Origin: Plotosus lineatus | Lineage: Eukaryota; Chordata; Actinopteri; Siluriformes; Plotosidae | DNA: 64,000 nt | Assembly (NCBI GenBank): GCA_024760905.1 | Contig: CM045729.1 | Location: 84,695,550 to 84,759,549 of the forward strand | Direction: 5' to 3' | Shown here: positions 58,053 to 64,000 of the stretch, one piece after another | Position numbering within the stretch: the stretch's first letter is position 1 | How the letters are laid out: every line of letters begins with the position of its first letter | Program-made: the position numbers and the translations under genes | Notes under the pieces: generated by a model | Told to the model about the DNA's origin: nothing | The model's database searches: none | The model's input: the letters and a program-made list of their open reading frames with translations, nothing else

Positions 58053-61000
58053 CAGTTATATAGCGTATTACTACCCGTGTGTTAAGACGTCGTCTCTGTG
58101 ATCTTTGAGTTTACACTGTTTTGCGGACTTTGTAACCCTAAGCAAATATGGTTGGTCAGAAGCGTAAGCCTACTAGCATGGGTGCAAGTCTCATACACAG
58201 AGATGAATTAACTATATCCTCGGATCGGCACAATCTACCATGCATACTCAGTTAAGCAAAGAGAGTTGTAAAATGAATGAAAACCCGAATCCAGAAAAGA
58301 AAGAGACCTCTCCGCTCTGCTGGTGATTCACATCAGTGCAGGCTGAGTTCTAAACGAGTTCAGCGGCACCCTTGCTCACTTGAAAGACCGGAAGTCCGTA
58401 CAACCCACAGAAAGTACACTACTTTTAGAAGTACACTACTTTTGGTTTTGAGCACCTCACATATTGTAAGTATTGATTGGCTGTTTTAAACTTCATGTAA
58501 AGAGACTCGGTATAAATAAGTGACTTATCTGACTTATTTGATATTATTTGACAATGTGATGTTCATAATAATTGATTTAGGGGTGTTTTATGAGATACGG
58601 TAATGGTATTTATGGATGTATAGTACAGTATGAGCATCATTATACGTCACACGTCATACATCAAACGTCACTGTAACAACTTACATTCACTTTCAACTTA
58701 TGTTCGGCCGTCCGGAACCAACTAAAAACATAAGACAGGGCGCGTCTGTAATAATTTTATGATGATTCTGAAACTGAAATTTGTTAGTTTCATCATGTTG
58801 ACAGAATATGTTCAATGGTTCTGATCAGTTCACATTGTCAAAATGTGTGTAAAAATTCAAAACAACAAAAAAAGACTGAGGCCCCCGAGGGAGAATCACA
58901 CCGGTCACTACTTATCCATTATAAACAGTTAGCTGCTATTTTGGGTGCCTTGAACCTGACACACAATGACCTCCTTTTTTATTGAACTTATATTTTCGAC
59001 TTTGGTCCCAACTAACTATCCTGAAAATTTGATGGATATGTCAAGCAGTTCTTAAAATATAGGAATGTGTAGCCACAAAAAAAGGGATATAATATTTGGT
59101 TTTTAAACTTCCAGGAGGAGAATCACCGTGAGTTTGGTACTGAGGTGGAGTCGGGCTTGATGTCCCAGGTGAACGCGCTACGAGCCTCAGTGCAGCAGCT
59201 GGACGAAATACTGCACGATACCCGATGGAAGTGTGATAAGGTAATGGAGGTAAATGAGAAACAAAATCACTGCACTAGGCAGCAAATAAAGAAATAAACA
59301 ATAACAACAATAATAATAATAACAGTAGCAGTAATATTAAGTATTATAACATGAGAATAATGATGCATACAAATTGCATAGATCTTCTTTTCCTTTCGGC
59401 TTTTCTCTTCAGGGGACGCCACAGCGAATCATCTGCCTCCATCTCACCCTATCCTCTGCATATTCTTCTCTTACACCAACTGCCTTCATGTCCTTCTTCA
59501 CCACGTCCATGAATCTTCTCTTTGGTCTTCCTCTAGGCCTTCTGCCTGGTAGTTCCAACCTCAGCATCCTACTACCAATATACTCACTATCCCTCCTCTG
59601 TACATGTCCAAACCATCTCAATCTAGCCTCTCTGACTTTGTCTTCAAAACGTCTTACATGTGCTGTCCCTCTGATGTGCTCATTCCTGATCCTATCCATC
59701 CTCGTTACTCCCAAAGAGAACCTCAACATTTTCATCTCTGCTGCCTCCAGCTCTGCCTCCTGTCTTTTCCCCAGGGCCACTGTTACTAAACCATACAACA
59801 TCGCTGGCCTCAACACCGTCTTGTACACGTTTCCTTTCATTCTTGCCGATACCTTTCTATCACACATCCCACCGGACAATTTTCTCCAACCATTCCAACT
59901 GGCCTGCACACACTTCTTCACCTCTTTTCCACACTCTCCATTGCTTTGAATTGTTGAGCCTAAGTACTTAAAATCCTCCACCTTCCTTATCTCTGCTTCC
60001 TGTAACCTCACCATTTCTGTTGGGTCCTTGTCATTCATACACATATATTCTCTCTTACTTATGCTAACCTTCATTCCCCTCCTTTCCAGGGCATACCTCC
60101 ACCTCTCTAGATTTTCCTGCACTTGTTCTCTGCTCTCACTGCAGATCACAGTGTCATCTGCAAACATCATAGTCCATGGCGATTCTTGTCTAACCTCGTC
60201 TGTCAGCCTGTCCATCACCATAGCAAACAAGAAGGGGCTCAGAGCTGACCCTTGATGCAGTGCCACCTCCACCTTGAACTCTTGTGTCACACCGACAGCA
60301 CACCTCACCACTGTTTTACATCTCTCATACATGTCCTGCACCACCCTAACATACTTCTCTGCCACTTCAGACTTCCTCATGCAATACCACAGTTCCTCTC
60401 TCGGCACCCTGTCATATGCTTTCTCCAGATCCACAAAGGCACAATGCAGCTCCGTCTGACCTTCTCTGTACTTCTCCATTAACATCCTCAAGGCAAACAC
60501 TGCATCTGTGGTGCTCTTTCTTGGCATGAAACCAAACTGTTGTTCACAAATGCTGACCTCTGCCCTTAGTCTAGCTTCCACTATTCTTTCCCATAACTTC
60601 ATCGTATAGCTCATCAACTTTATCCCTCTGTAGTTGCCACAACTCTTCACATCTCCCTTATTCTTAAAAATGGGCACAAGCACACTTCTCCTCCATTCCT
60701 CCGGCATCCTCTCACTCTCTAAGATCTTGTTGCATGTTCTTGTCAGAAAATCTATAGCTCCCTCTCTTAGACATTTCCATACCTCCACCAGTATGTCATC
60801 AGGACCAACTGCCTTTCCACTCTTCATCCTCTTCAATGCCCTCCTCACTTCATCATCATCATCTTCTTCTTCTTTCGCTAATTCCAGGGTCGGGTCGTGG
60901 GGAAGCAACCTAAGCAAAGAGTTCCAGACGTCCCGTTACCCAGCCACTTCCTCAAACTCTCCCGGGGGGGGACACCGAGGCGGTCCCAGACAAGCCAGAC

Positions 61001-61270
61001 ATAGTCCCTTCAGCGTGTTCTAGGTCGACCCCGAGGTCTCTTCCCGGCTGGACATGCTCGAAACACCACACCAGGGAGGTGTCCGGGAGGCATTCTGACC
61101 AGATGCCCGAGCCACCTCAACTGGCCCCTCTCGATGCAGAGGCGCAGTGGATCTACTCCAAGCTCTCCCCGGATGGTGGAGCTTCTGACCTTATCTCTCG
61201 GGCTTGGGACCGTCATGAGGGAGAGACACTGGCTTGTGCCCCTCCCTCACGGCTGGATTATGCAAATTTC

Positions 61271-61308
<38 letters not shown>

Positions 61309-62520
61309 CCCTCCTTGAATCGCCACCTTATCGTGGCGGAGGGGTTTGTGTGTCCTAATGATCCGAGGAGCTATGCTGTTGGGGGCATTATGGTCCTGGT
61401 AGGGTCACCCAACGCAAACAGATCATAGGTGAACAGAAGAAGCGTGGGGTGTCATACATGGGTGGAGCACTTAAGCACACACACCTGATTCCACTCAGCA
61501 ATCACAAGGCTATAAAGATGAGCAGCGCGCTCCTCCCGATGCTAGAAGATTGTCCCTCTTCGTGACCACATTTCATCGTGATCTCTCTGGCTCTTGGTTC
61601 TCAGCTCCGTACTCGACCAGTTACTATGATTTTCGTATTCTCCGCATCTCTAACAGTGAATACGATTTCCCCGTGCTCTATTGCCTTCCCTGTGAACAGT
61701 AAAGCTCATCCGTTTTCATCACACTCTGTCTCCTGCATTTTTGGGTCACAGTGACACCAGAAACATTCAGCTGGACCCAAAGCTGCATCTATCTTTCAGT
61801 TGCGTGATTTTTTTATTTTCGCAGGAGATGTTTAAATCATCTGAAAATAGTGATCCGCTCATATGTTAATTTAAAACGTTTGCCAAACTTTATTCTATCA
61901 TTCATTCATTTTCTGAACCATTTAATCCTAACTATGGTCACCTGGAGGCTGGCATCCATGTCATCCAACTCTGGGCGAGGGCAAAGTACACCCTGGATGG
62001 ATCGCCAGGTCGTCACAGGCCGGGAAAGTCGCTCACTGTCTGTGGTGAGAGGTTCATGTAAAAGAACCATTGCTGACTTTCAACAAGAGTATGCTGCATA
62101 GTTGTCAGTGTGTTTCTGCCCTGCGATGGTCTTGTGAGCTGTCCAGGGTGTACTCTGCCCTCATCTAGCCTCCCCATAATTGTCATTAGGATTAATCAGT
62201 TCAGAAAAGGAATGAATGTTTTCCAGCTCTTGCTTGTTGTTTTAGGAGAGTCAGAATGAGCAGGAGACTCACAGACTAGAGAAAGTAAGGAATCAACGGC
62301 TCACCAAGACACTAAACCAGTGCAAAAATCTTCTACATGTAAGTTTTTCTTCTCACTAAGTCACTATTCACTAAGCCATGTAAGTCATATTGTTCATCAA
62401 GTGTCAGTAATACAGTGACTACTTCCTTCGAACCTTTATATTTCAAAGAATATTCAACATGATAGACTTACTTGCAAATTATGATTGTTTTTTTCACAGG
62501 ACTATCACAGATCCCTTTGA
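40538..62520 (+). CDS. Gene 2: membrane-anchored, LRRFIP-like coiled-coil protein (12-exon model)
   Basis: Exons are 40538-40661, 42009-42046, 42235-42384, 47529-47621, 48014-48184, 49768-49947, 53758-53841, 55289-55381, 55985-56119, 59115-59249, 62246-62338 and 62500-62520. Each has an AG acceptor and GT donor, lacks stops, and from exon 2 on ends in phase 0; the sum is 1317 nt, or 438 codons plus stop. Residues about 8-27 form a hydrophobic segment followed by RKHGSNKR, suggesting a membrane anchor. The rest is charged heptad-rich coiled coil. Type-A modules ([36 protein letters not shown]) alternate with type-B modules, mostly 31 residues ([20 protein letters not shown]). Both resemble adjacent parts of the LRRFIP1/2 coiled coil (Pfam DUF2051). 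Family membership is inference. Exon 1-2 assignment and completeness are less sure than the coiled-coil exons. Confidence 0.6.
40785..41105 (-). repeat. SINE-3 copy, full length
   Basis: On the minus strand a tRNA-like head (gggggcagtggtggccctct, ggttcatgctcc) leads into the SINE-1 body (aaaagaaccattgctgattt), but the tail is the SINE-2 type (aagcggttcagaaaatgaat). It lies in gene 2 intron 1. Confidence 0.7.
41416..41805 (-). mobile_element. LINE-C, 5'-truncated copy
   Basis: Only the C-terminus and 3' UTR remain ([40 protein letters not shown]). The duplication tttagcat lies at 41408-41415 and 41806-41813, and the tail is an ATC repeat. Confidence 0.75.
42009..42046 (+). CDS. Gene 2 exon 2 (38 bp)
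   Basis: The exon lies between tttgtgtttag and the donor CTGCAG|gtaccc. It enters in phase 1 and leaves in phase 0, bridging exon 1 and exon 3, and encodes [13 protein letters not shown] including the split first codon. It is too short to be sure of alone. Confidence 0.35.
42110..42180 (+). repeat. tRNA-like SINE fragment
   Basis: A B box (gtgggtttgaatccctg) and a weak A box upstream suggest a tRNA-derived repeat between exons 2 and 3. Confidence 0.4.
42235..42384 (+). CDS. Gene 2 exon 3 (type-A module)
   Basis: The 50-codon exon after ttacag encodes [20 protein letters not shown] and [13 protein letters not shown], ending at ACACTG|gtaaat. The end (RKCNEI) aligns with the end of exon 10 (WKCDKV). 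Confidence 0.65.
42515..42757 (+). repeat. SINE-2 copy
   Basis: A tRNA-like head (ttggtgtagtagtgtttacc, tattgattctcacc) is followed by the SINE-2 body (gtggagttggcatggtttgc, gagtccaaaaacatgcgcag). The tail is cut by a MITE at about 42758. Confidence 0.65.
42758..43000. mobile_element. Palindromic hAT-like MITE
   Basis: It starts ccgggggtggccaatcttat and contains the palindrome tgagatcaca...gtgatctcacc around 42930-42985, with ccatcttggtgag on both arms. The same repeat lies inverted in the hAT at 26895-27140. Confidence 0.55.
43005..44295 (+). mobile_element. LINE-D, reverse transcriptase C-terminus, split by foldback element
   Basis: The frame 43011-43400 encodes [35 protein letters not shown] and [10 protein letters not shown], a LINE thumb region distinct from RTE-A, LINE-B and LINE-C. 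After the insertion, 44085-44295 encodes [16 protein letters not shown] and [13 protein letters not shown], a C-terminal Cys/His finger. Confidence 0.6.
43404..44038. mobile_element. Foldback element inside LINE-D
   Basis: The left arm (about 43562-43653, gagagccaatcctttctgta) and right arm (about 43855-43945, acagaaaggattggctctca) are complementary over about 85 bp, including gtgggcgggtccgata. The left boundary resembles a Tigger-like end (cagtgagtcatcgacttacg). The right end is unclear. Confidence 0.55.
44335..45940 (-). mobile_element. Tc1/mariner transposon, full length
   Basis: The 1606-bp element has long inverted repeats (left starts caggtccttctccaaaaatt, right ends gctaattttttttagaaggacttg in part) and TA at 44333-44334 and 45941-45942. 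The repeats extend about 190 bp with extra matches around gcattgcaca-type blocks, an IR/DR arrangement. Confidence 0.9.
44616..45610 (-). pseudogene. Tc1-like transposase (DD34E), inactivated
   Basis: The start [20 protein letters not shown] (45610) has a paired helix-turn-helix ([18 protein letters not shown]). The catalytic core has the second Asp in [12 protein letters not shown] and the Glu in [12 protein letters not shown], with 34 residues between, which is the DD34E spacing. The first Asp is lost: the motif reads [10 protein letters not shown] instead of the usual FSDESKF. A TGA replaces the Trp codon before GAMSAAG near 45050, and a frameshift lies near 45380. Confidence 0.85.
46300..46640 (-). 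repeat. SINE-2 copy
   Basis: The tRNA-like head is at the right (minus strand) and the body includes ttcagactgtgggaggaaac. The left part retains the gggtcacttgcaggctgaac tail region. Confidence 0.6.
46930..47280 (-). repeat. SINE-2 copy
   Basis: The left end attaattttctaagccgcgg is the tail region, and the right part is the head (cactacaccattgtggtgc). The body includes catgcaaactccacacagaa. Confidence 0.65.
47529..47621 (+). CDS. Gene 2 exon 4 (type-B module)
   Basis: The 31-codon exon after gtgtttcag encodes [20 protein letters not shown] and [11 protein letters not shown]. The donor AAAG|gtctgt runs directly into a long (GT)n tract. Confidence 0.7.
47622..47702. repeat. (GT)n(GA)n microsatellite at the exon 4 donor
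   Basis: About 47 bp of GT repeat and 30 bp of GA-rich repeat start immediately at the splice donor of exon 4. Confidence 0.95.
48014..48184 (+). CDS. Gene 2 exon 5 (type-A module)
   Basis: The 57-codon exon after cttgcag encodes [20 protein letters not shown] and [15 protein letters not shown], ending at GAGACT|gtaagt. Of all modules this most resembles the LRRFIP pattern DSLxExExKxxxxMxSxAQL. Confidence 0.75.
48247..48553 (-). repeat. SINE-4, tRNA-headed
   Basis: An exact 12-bp duplication, tgttcaatgtag, lies at 48235-48246 and 48554-48565. The minus-strand head has A box tggcaaagtggttaggg and B box agttcgaatccc. The body differs from SINE-1 to SINE-3. Confidence 0.8.
48568..48617. repeat. 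(TTA)n microsatellite
   Basis: Imperfect TTA/TTTA repeats of about 48 bp follow SINE-4. Confidence 0.85.
48620..49767. other. Gene 2 intron 5, remainder
   Basis: A degraded minus-strand SINE-2 lies at about 49150-49490 (head accagtgtgccaccatg at the right). No additional coiled-coil module was found by reading for AG...GT-bounded open stretches. Confidence 0.4.
49768..49947 (+). CDS. Gene 2 exon 6 (type-A module)
   Basis: The 60-codon exon after ggttgcag encodes [20 protein letters not shown] and [14 protein letters not shown], ending at AAATGG|gtgaga. Confidence 0.75.
49948..50686. other. Gene 2 intron 6, part before RTE-A
   Basis: A SINE-2 tail fragment lies at about 50140-50280 (cattcattcattttctgaac). 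Nothing else was recognised. Confidence 0.4.
50701..53502 (-). mobile_element. RTE-A LINE, copy 5, both ends present
   Basis: A 14-bp duplication, agcaaagcttgaga, lies at 50687-50700 and 53503-53516. The 5' leader begins tgcagccgtgaagggagggc and contains the block shared with LINE-B. Endonuclease frames (53026-52649 and 52655-51876) and a reverse transcriptase start follow. Near 51300 the frame jumps from the region YKSCKTVV to the region before the YLGS thumb motif, deleting roughly 140 codons including the FADD box. The copy is otherwise terminal-to-terminal. Confidence 0.85.
53758..53841 (+). CDS. Gene 2 exon 7 (short type-B module)
   Basis: The 28-codon exon between cattttag and ATG|gtaagt encodes [20 protein letters not shown]. 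It is three codons shorter than the other B modules but aligns with them and keeps phase 0. Confidence 0.6.
53842..55288. other. Gene 2 intron 7
   Basis: The intron is AT-rich, with a near-duplicate block at 53945-54000 (caggggtgtcatgcaat twice). No transposon ends or extra exon were recognised. Confidence 0.4.
55289..55381 (+). CDS. Gene 2 exon 8 (type-B module)
   Basis: The 31-codon exon after ctgttttag encodes [20 protein letters not shown] and ends QMYM|gtaggg. It is the same length and pattern as exon 4. Confidence 0.75.
55640..55800 (+). repeat. SINE-2 fragment
   Basis: It contains tgggttttccactgagttct, gtttcctcccacagtccaag and the following body, without head or tail. Confidence 0.5.
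55985..56119 (+). CDS. Gene 2 exon 9 (type-A module)
   Basis: The 45-codon exon after gatctag encodes [20 protein letters not shown] and [18 protein letters not shown], ending at CAA|gtaagt. An inner AG at 56000 would break the frame, so 55985 is chosen. Confidence 0.7.
56192..57197 (-). mobile_element. CAGACGCTCC-family element, copy b (inverted)
   Basis: TIRs are cagacactctccgacttacg and gtaagtcggggagcgtctg, with TA at 56190-56191 and 57198-57199. Its interior matches copy a in reverse orientation. It contains an expanded (AT)n tract at 56974-57022. Confidence 0.75.
57198..57832. other. Gene 2 intron 9, between two MITEs
   Basis: An (AAT)n run at about 57803-57831 ends at the TA of the next element. 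Otherwise nothing was recognised. Confidence 0.4.
57833..58748 (+). mobile_element. CAGACGCTCC-family element, copy c
   Basis: TIRs are caggcgctcctgacttacgt and ataagacagggcgcgtctg, with TA at 57831-57832 and 58749-58750. The [20 protein letters not shown] frame at 58148 matches copy a. Confidence 0.75.
59115..59249 (+). CDS. Gene 2 exon 10 (type-A module, duplicate of exon 9)
   Basis: The 45-codon exon after cttccag encodes [20 protein letters not shown] and [13 protein letters not shown]. Two donors fit: GATAAG|gtaatg at 59240 and ATGGAG|gtaaat at 59249. The second gives the same length as exon 9 and is preferred. Both keep phase 0. Confidence 0.7.
59409..60855 (-). CDS. RTE-A reverse transcriptase frame, copy 6 (best preserved)
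   Basis: The frame is open from [20 protein letters not shown] to MIRCGVP, about 480 codons. It includes [57 protein letters not shown] and an intact [10 protein letters not shown], then the thumb ([20 protein letters not shown]) and C-terminus. There is no endonuclease and no proper start; upstream the frame continues into LINE-C sequence. Confidence 0.7.
60857..61197 (-). mobile_element. LINE-C 3' end inside RTE-A copy 6
   Basis: The ATC-repeat tail at 60857-60870 and the C-terminal frame ([20 protein letters not shown]) identify LINE-C. No target duplication was found at the two junctions. Confidence 0.75.
61277..61308. repeat. (AAT)n microsatellite
   Basis: About 30 bp of AAT repeat, possibly the (ATA/AAT) tail or target of the next element. 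Confidence 0.85.
61308..61449 (+). repeat. LINE 5' UTR fragment with strong hairpin
   Basis: The start cccctccttgaatcgccacc pairs with cgtggcggaggggt a few bases on, giving a two-part stem (cccctcc/ggagggg and cgccac/gtggcg). I recall this conserved leader from fish LINEs that have LINE-C-type C-termini, so it may be the LINE-C 5' UTR in plus orientation. Confidence 0.45.
61450..61756 (+). repeat. LTR-like segment of a chromovirus
   Basis: The segment begins tgtcatacatgggtgg and ends gggtcacagtgaca. It contains an aagctcatccg...ttttgggtca end typical of fish chromovirus LTRs, and is followed by ctggacccaaagctg, resembling the start of gag. No target duplication was identified. Confidence 0.4.
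61895..62215. repeat. Inverted SINE-3 tail pair
   Basis: The left half is a SINE tail in minus orientation (cattcattcattttctgaac). The right half is the SINE-1/3 body (gtaaaagaaccattgctgac) with the tail in plus orientation (ttcagaaaaggaatgaatg). The two halves can fold back on each other. Confidence 0.55.
62246..62338 (+). CDS. Gene 2 exon 11 (type-B module)
   Basis: The 31-codon exon after gttttag encodes [20 protein letters not shown] and ends at CTACAT|gtaagt. Confidence 0.75.
62500..62520 (+). CDS. Gene 2 terminal coding exon
   Basis: After ttttttcacag the frame encodes DYHRSL and a TGA at 62518-62520. A 3' UTR with a poly(A) signal follows. Confidence 0.65.
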   Translation, partial: DYHRSL

Positions 62521-62985
62521 TCCGAGGATCCTTTGGAACCCAAAATTATTGACAGTGATTACCACCTTGTTACCTATTTGCCAAAGCAACCTCATGCTCT
62601 GTTTAACCCCTCTGTGATGTCCATACATCCGACAAACCCCCAGCCATCACTATCAGTGGAATGAGTTTGACTGTGTGTTTTGTATGGGCCTTGCTCAAGG
62701 AGCTTGCTGCTATATCGTGAACTGAAGCTGGTTGATGCTGAATCCTGACCAGACACAGCCAGAGTCAGTGATGAACACTATGACATGCCTGATGATCTTT
62801 CTGGATGCTGCAACCAACATTTTTATTCCAGTGCATTTTGGTTCAATACCACTATGGACAGGGTTTTCATGAACATGTAACATCAGGTATTAATTTTTCT
62901 GTCCATGTTGGGTCAGTAGAAAGAAGTGAAAGTACCAGTGAGACTCAAATGCTCATGAGACAATAAAGACACTGGCAAAAAGGCT
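62521..62985 (+). promoter_or_regulatory. Gene 2 3' UTR with polyadenylation signal
   Basis: AATAAA lies at 62963-62968, about 440 bp after the stop, with an A-rich stretch 10-15 bp later. No transposon lies in between. Confidence 0.55.
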
Positions 62986-64000
62986 ACTGTTGTATTTAAT
63001 TAGCACGAGTTTGGATATTTTTTGAAAAATGATTGCATGCCAAACAGGATAAAAAAATTGTGTGGATATTATATCGTGCAAAAAACACCTACCATATCTT
63101 GCCTCTTACCTCAAGGTTACATGAAACAAATTTCAGTTAAGCCAGAGCACAACAGCAAAGAATCTTGGAACCATCAGACTGACTTCTCATCAAGTCCGAT
63201 TATTGTCCTTTAAAGCAGTGGTCCCCAACAACCAGTCCGTGGACCGGTACCAGTCCGTGGCTCAATTGGTACTGGTCCGCAGAAGAAATAATTCATTATT
63301 TATGTTTTATTTATTATCTGAGTCTGAACGATCTTTAATTTTGAAAAAGTCTTTTATTTTGAAAAATGATTGGATTCTCTCAGTTATATGTTGGTTATTT
63401 GAGCGGTAAAATGTAACCCACAAGGGAACGGCACATGAACAGATGCATTTTGGACATGTTTCAAACAATAGCGGGTATTTTGGTTGAGACTGAGCCTGAG
63501 CCTTCAAAAAAGGCTACTGTTGTATTTAATTAGCACGAGTTTGGATATTTTTTGAAAAATTATTGCATGCCAAACAGGATAAAAAAATTATGTGTGGATA
63601 TTATATCGTGCAAAAAACACCTACCATATCTTGCCTCTTACCTCAAGGTTACATGAAACAAATTTCAGTTAAGCCAGAGCACAACAGCAAAGAATCTTGG
63701 AACCATCAGACTGACTTCTCATCAAGTCCGATTATTGTCCTTTAAAGCAGTGGTCCCCAACAACCAGTCCGTGGACCGGTACCAGTCCGTGGCTCAATTG
63801 GTACTGGTCCGCAGAAGAAATAATTCATTATTTATGTTTTATTTATTATCTGAGTCTGAACGATCTTTAATTTTGAAAAAGTCTTTTATTTTGAAAAATG
63901 ATTGGATTCTCTCAGTTATATGTTGGTTATTTGAGCGGTAAAATGTAACCCACAAGGGAACGGCACATGAACAGATGCATTTTGGACGTGTTTCAAACAA
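62977..64000 (+). repeat. Tandem duplication of about 530 bp
   Basis: The sequence from 62977 is repeated from about 63506 to the window end with only a few changes (for example gaaaaatgattg versus gaaaaattattg, and ggacatgttt versus ggacgtgttt). Each unit contains a hAT-like start (gcagtggtccccaacaacca, ggaccggtaccagtccgtgg). The second unit is cut by the window edge. Confidence 0.9.

Larger units (their letters stand above)
59382..61260 (-). mobile_element. RTE-A LINE, copy 6, with LINE-C piece inside
   Basis: The minus-strand 3' tail is at 59382 and the 5' leader end (ctcacgg, gggcttgggaccg) at 61198-61260. Flanks are a degraded repeat around caaattgcat and caaatttcat. The endonuclease half is absent and replaced by a LINE-C 3' end (60857-61197). 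Confidence 0.75.

Noticed and set aside
63022..63941. Repeated short open frames near the window end as a possible duplicated small gene
   Set aside because: The frames lie in a tandemly duplicated repeat that includes a hAT-like start; duplication explains their identity, and no splice sites or conserved domain are visible.
1..64000. CRISPR arrays, bacterial operons or phage genes
   Set aside because: No regularly spaced repeats with unique spacers and no prokaryotic gene organisation; the content is eukaryotic throughout.

Overview
The window looks like a transposon-rich stretch of a ray-finned (teleost) fish genome. The evidence is the intron-bearing gene structure, the tRNA-headed SINEs, and the mixture of RTE-like LINEs, Ty3/Gypsy chromoviruses, Ty1/Copia, hAT, Tigger-like and Tc1 elements. 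I see no bacterial operons, CRISPR arrays or rRNA. Species was not determined. All family assignments come from reading motifs, not from a database search.

Only two host-type protein genes can be supported, both on the plus strand. The first (14-1467) is the 3' part of a three-exon gene of an uncharacterised fish protein family with a C-terminal zinc-binding cysteine motif. The second spans about 40.5-62.5 kb. It is a chain of small exons with consensus splice sites and compatible phases. Together they encode a predicted protein of about 438 residues: an N-terminal membrane anchor followed by repeated coiled-coil modules resembling the LRRFIP (leucine-rich repeat flightless-interacting protein) coiled coil. 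Its introns are packed with transposons.

Layout. 0-1.5 kb: gene 1. 2.6-8.8 kb: a minus-strand Gypsy element split by a plus-strand Copia element. 8.9-11 kb: Tigger/mariner-type elements with TA target duplications. 11.8-14.8 kb: minus-strand chromovirus with LTR, broken by a foldback hAT MITE and a SINE. 14.95-16.8 kb: hAT transposase fossil containing an RTE-A insertion. 17.9-21 kb: a second LINE (LINE-B). 21-24.3 kb: minus-strand retrovirus-like gag-protease fossil containing another RTE-A copy. 25.3-29.4 kb: SINE-1 and an RTE-A copy split by a 1.3-kb hAT. 29.4-34.7 kb: inverted-repeat DNA elements and microsatellites. 34.8-37.3 kb: RTE-A 5' half joined to LINE-C. 37.5-39.8 kb: hAT and the remains of a CAGTAGGCC-ended element. 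40.5-62.5 kb: gene 2 with intronic SINEs, LINE-C, LINE-D, a Tc1, RTE-A copies and TA-type MITEs. 63-64 kb: a recent tandem duplication of about 530 bp.

The transposons form a readable insertion history. Many boundaries are fixed by exact target-site duplications (20, 16, 15, 14, 13, 12 and 8 bp). The most unusual observations are the modular exon amplification in gene 2, a SINE whose 3' part appears to be built from both ends of RTE-A, a 5'-leader block shared by two otherwise divergent LINEs, and a SINE head/body found with two different tails. In this text RTE-A, LINE-B to LINE-E and SINE-1 to SINE-4 are local labels, not database names.
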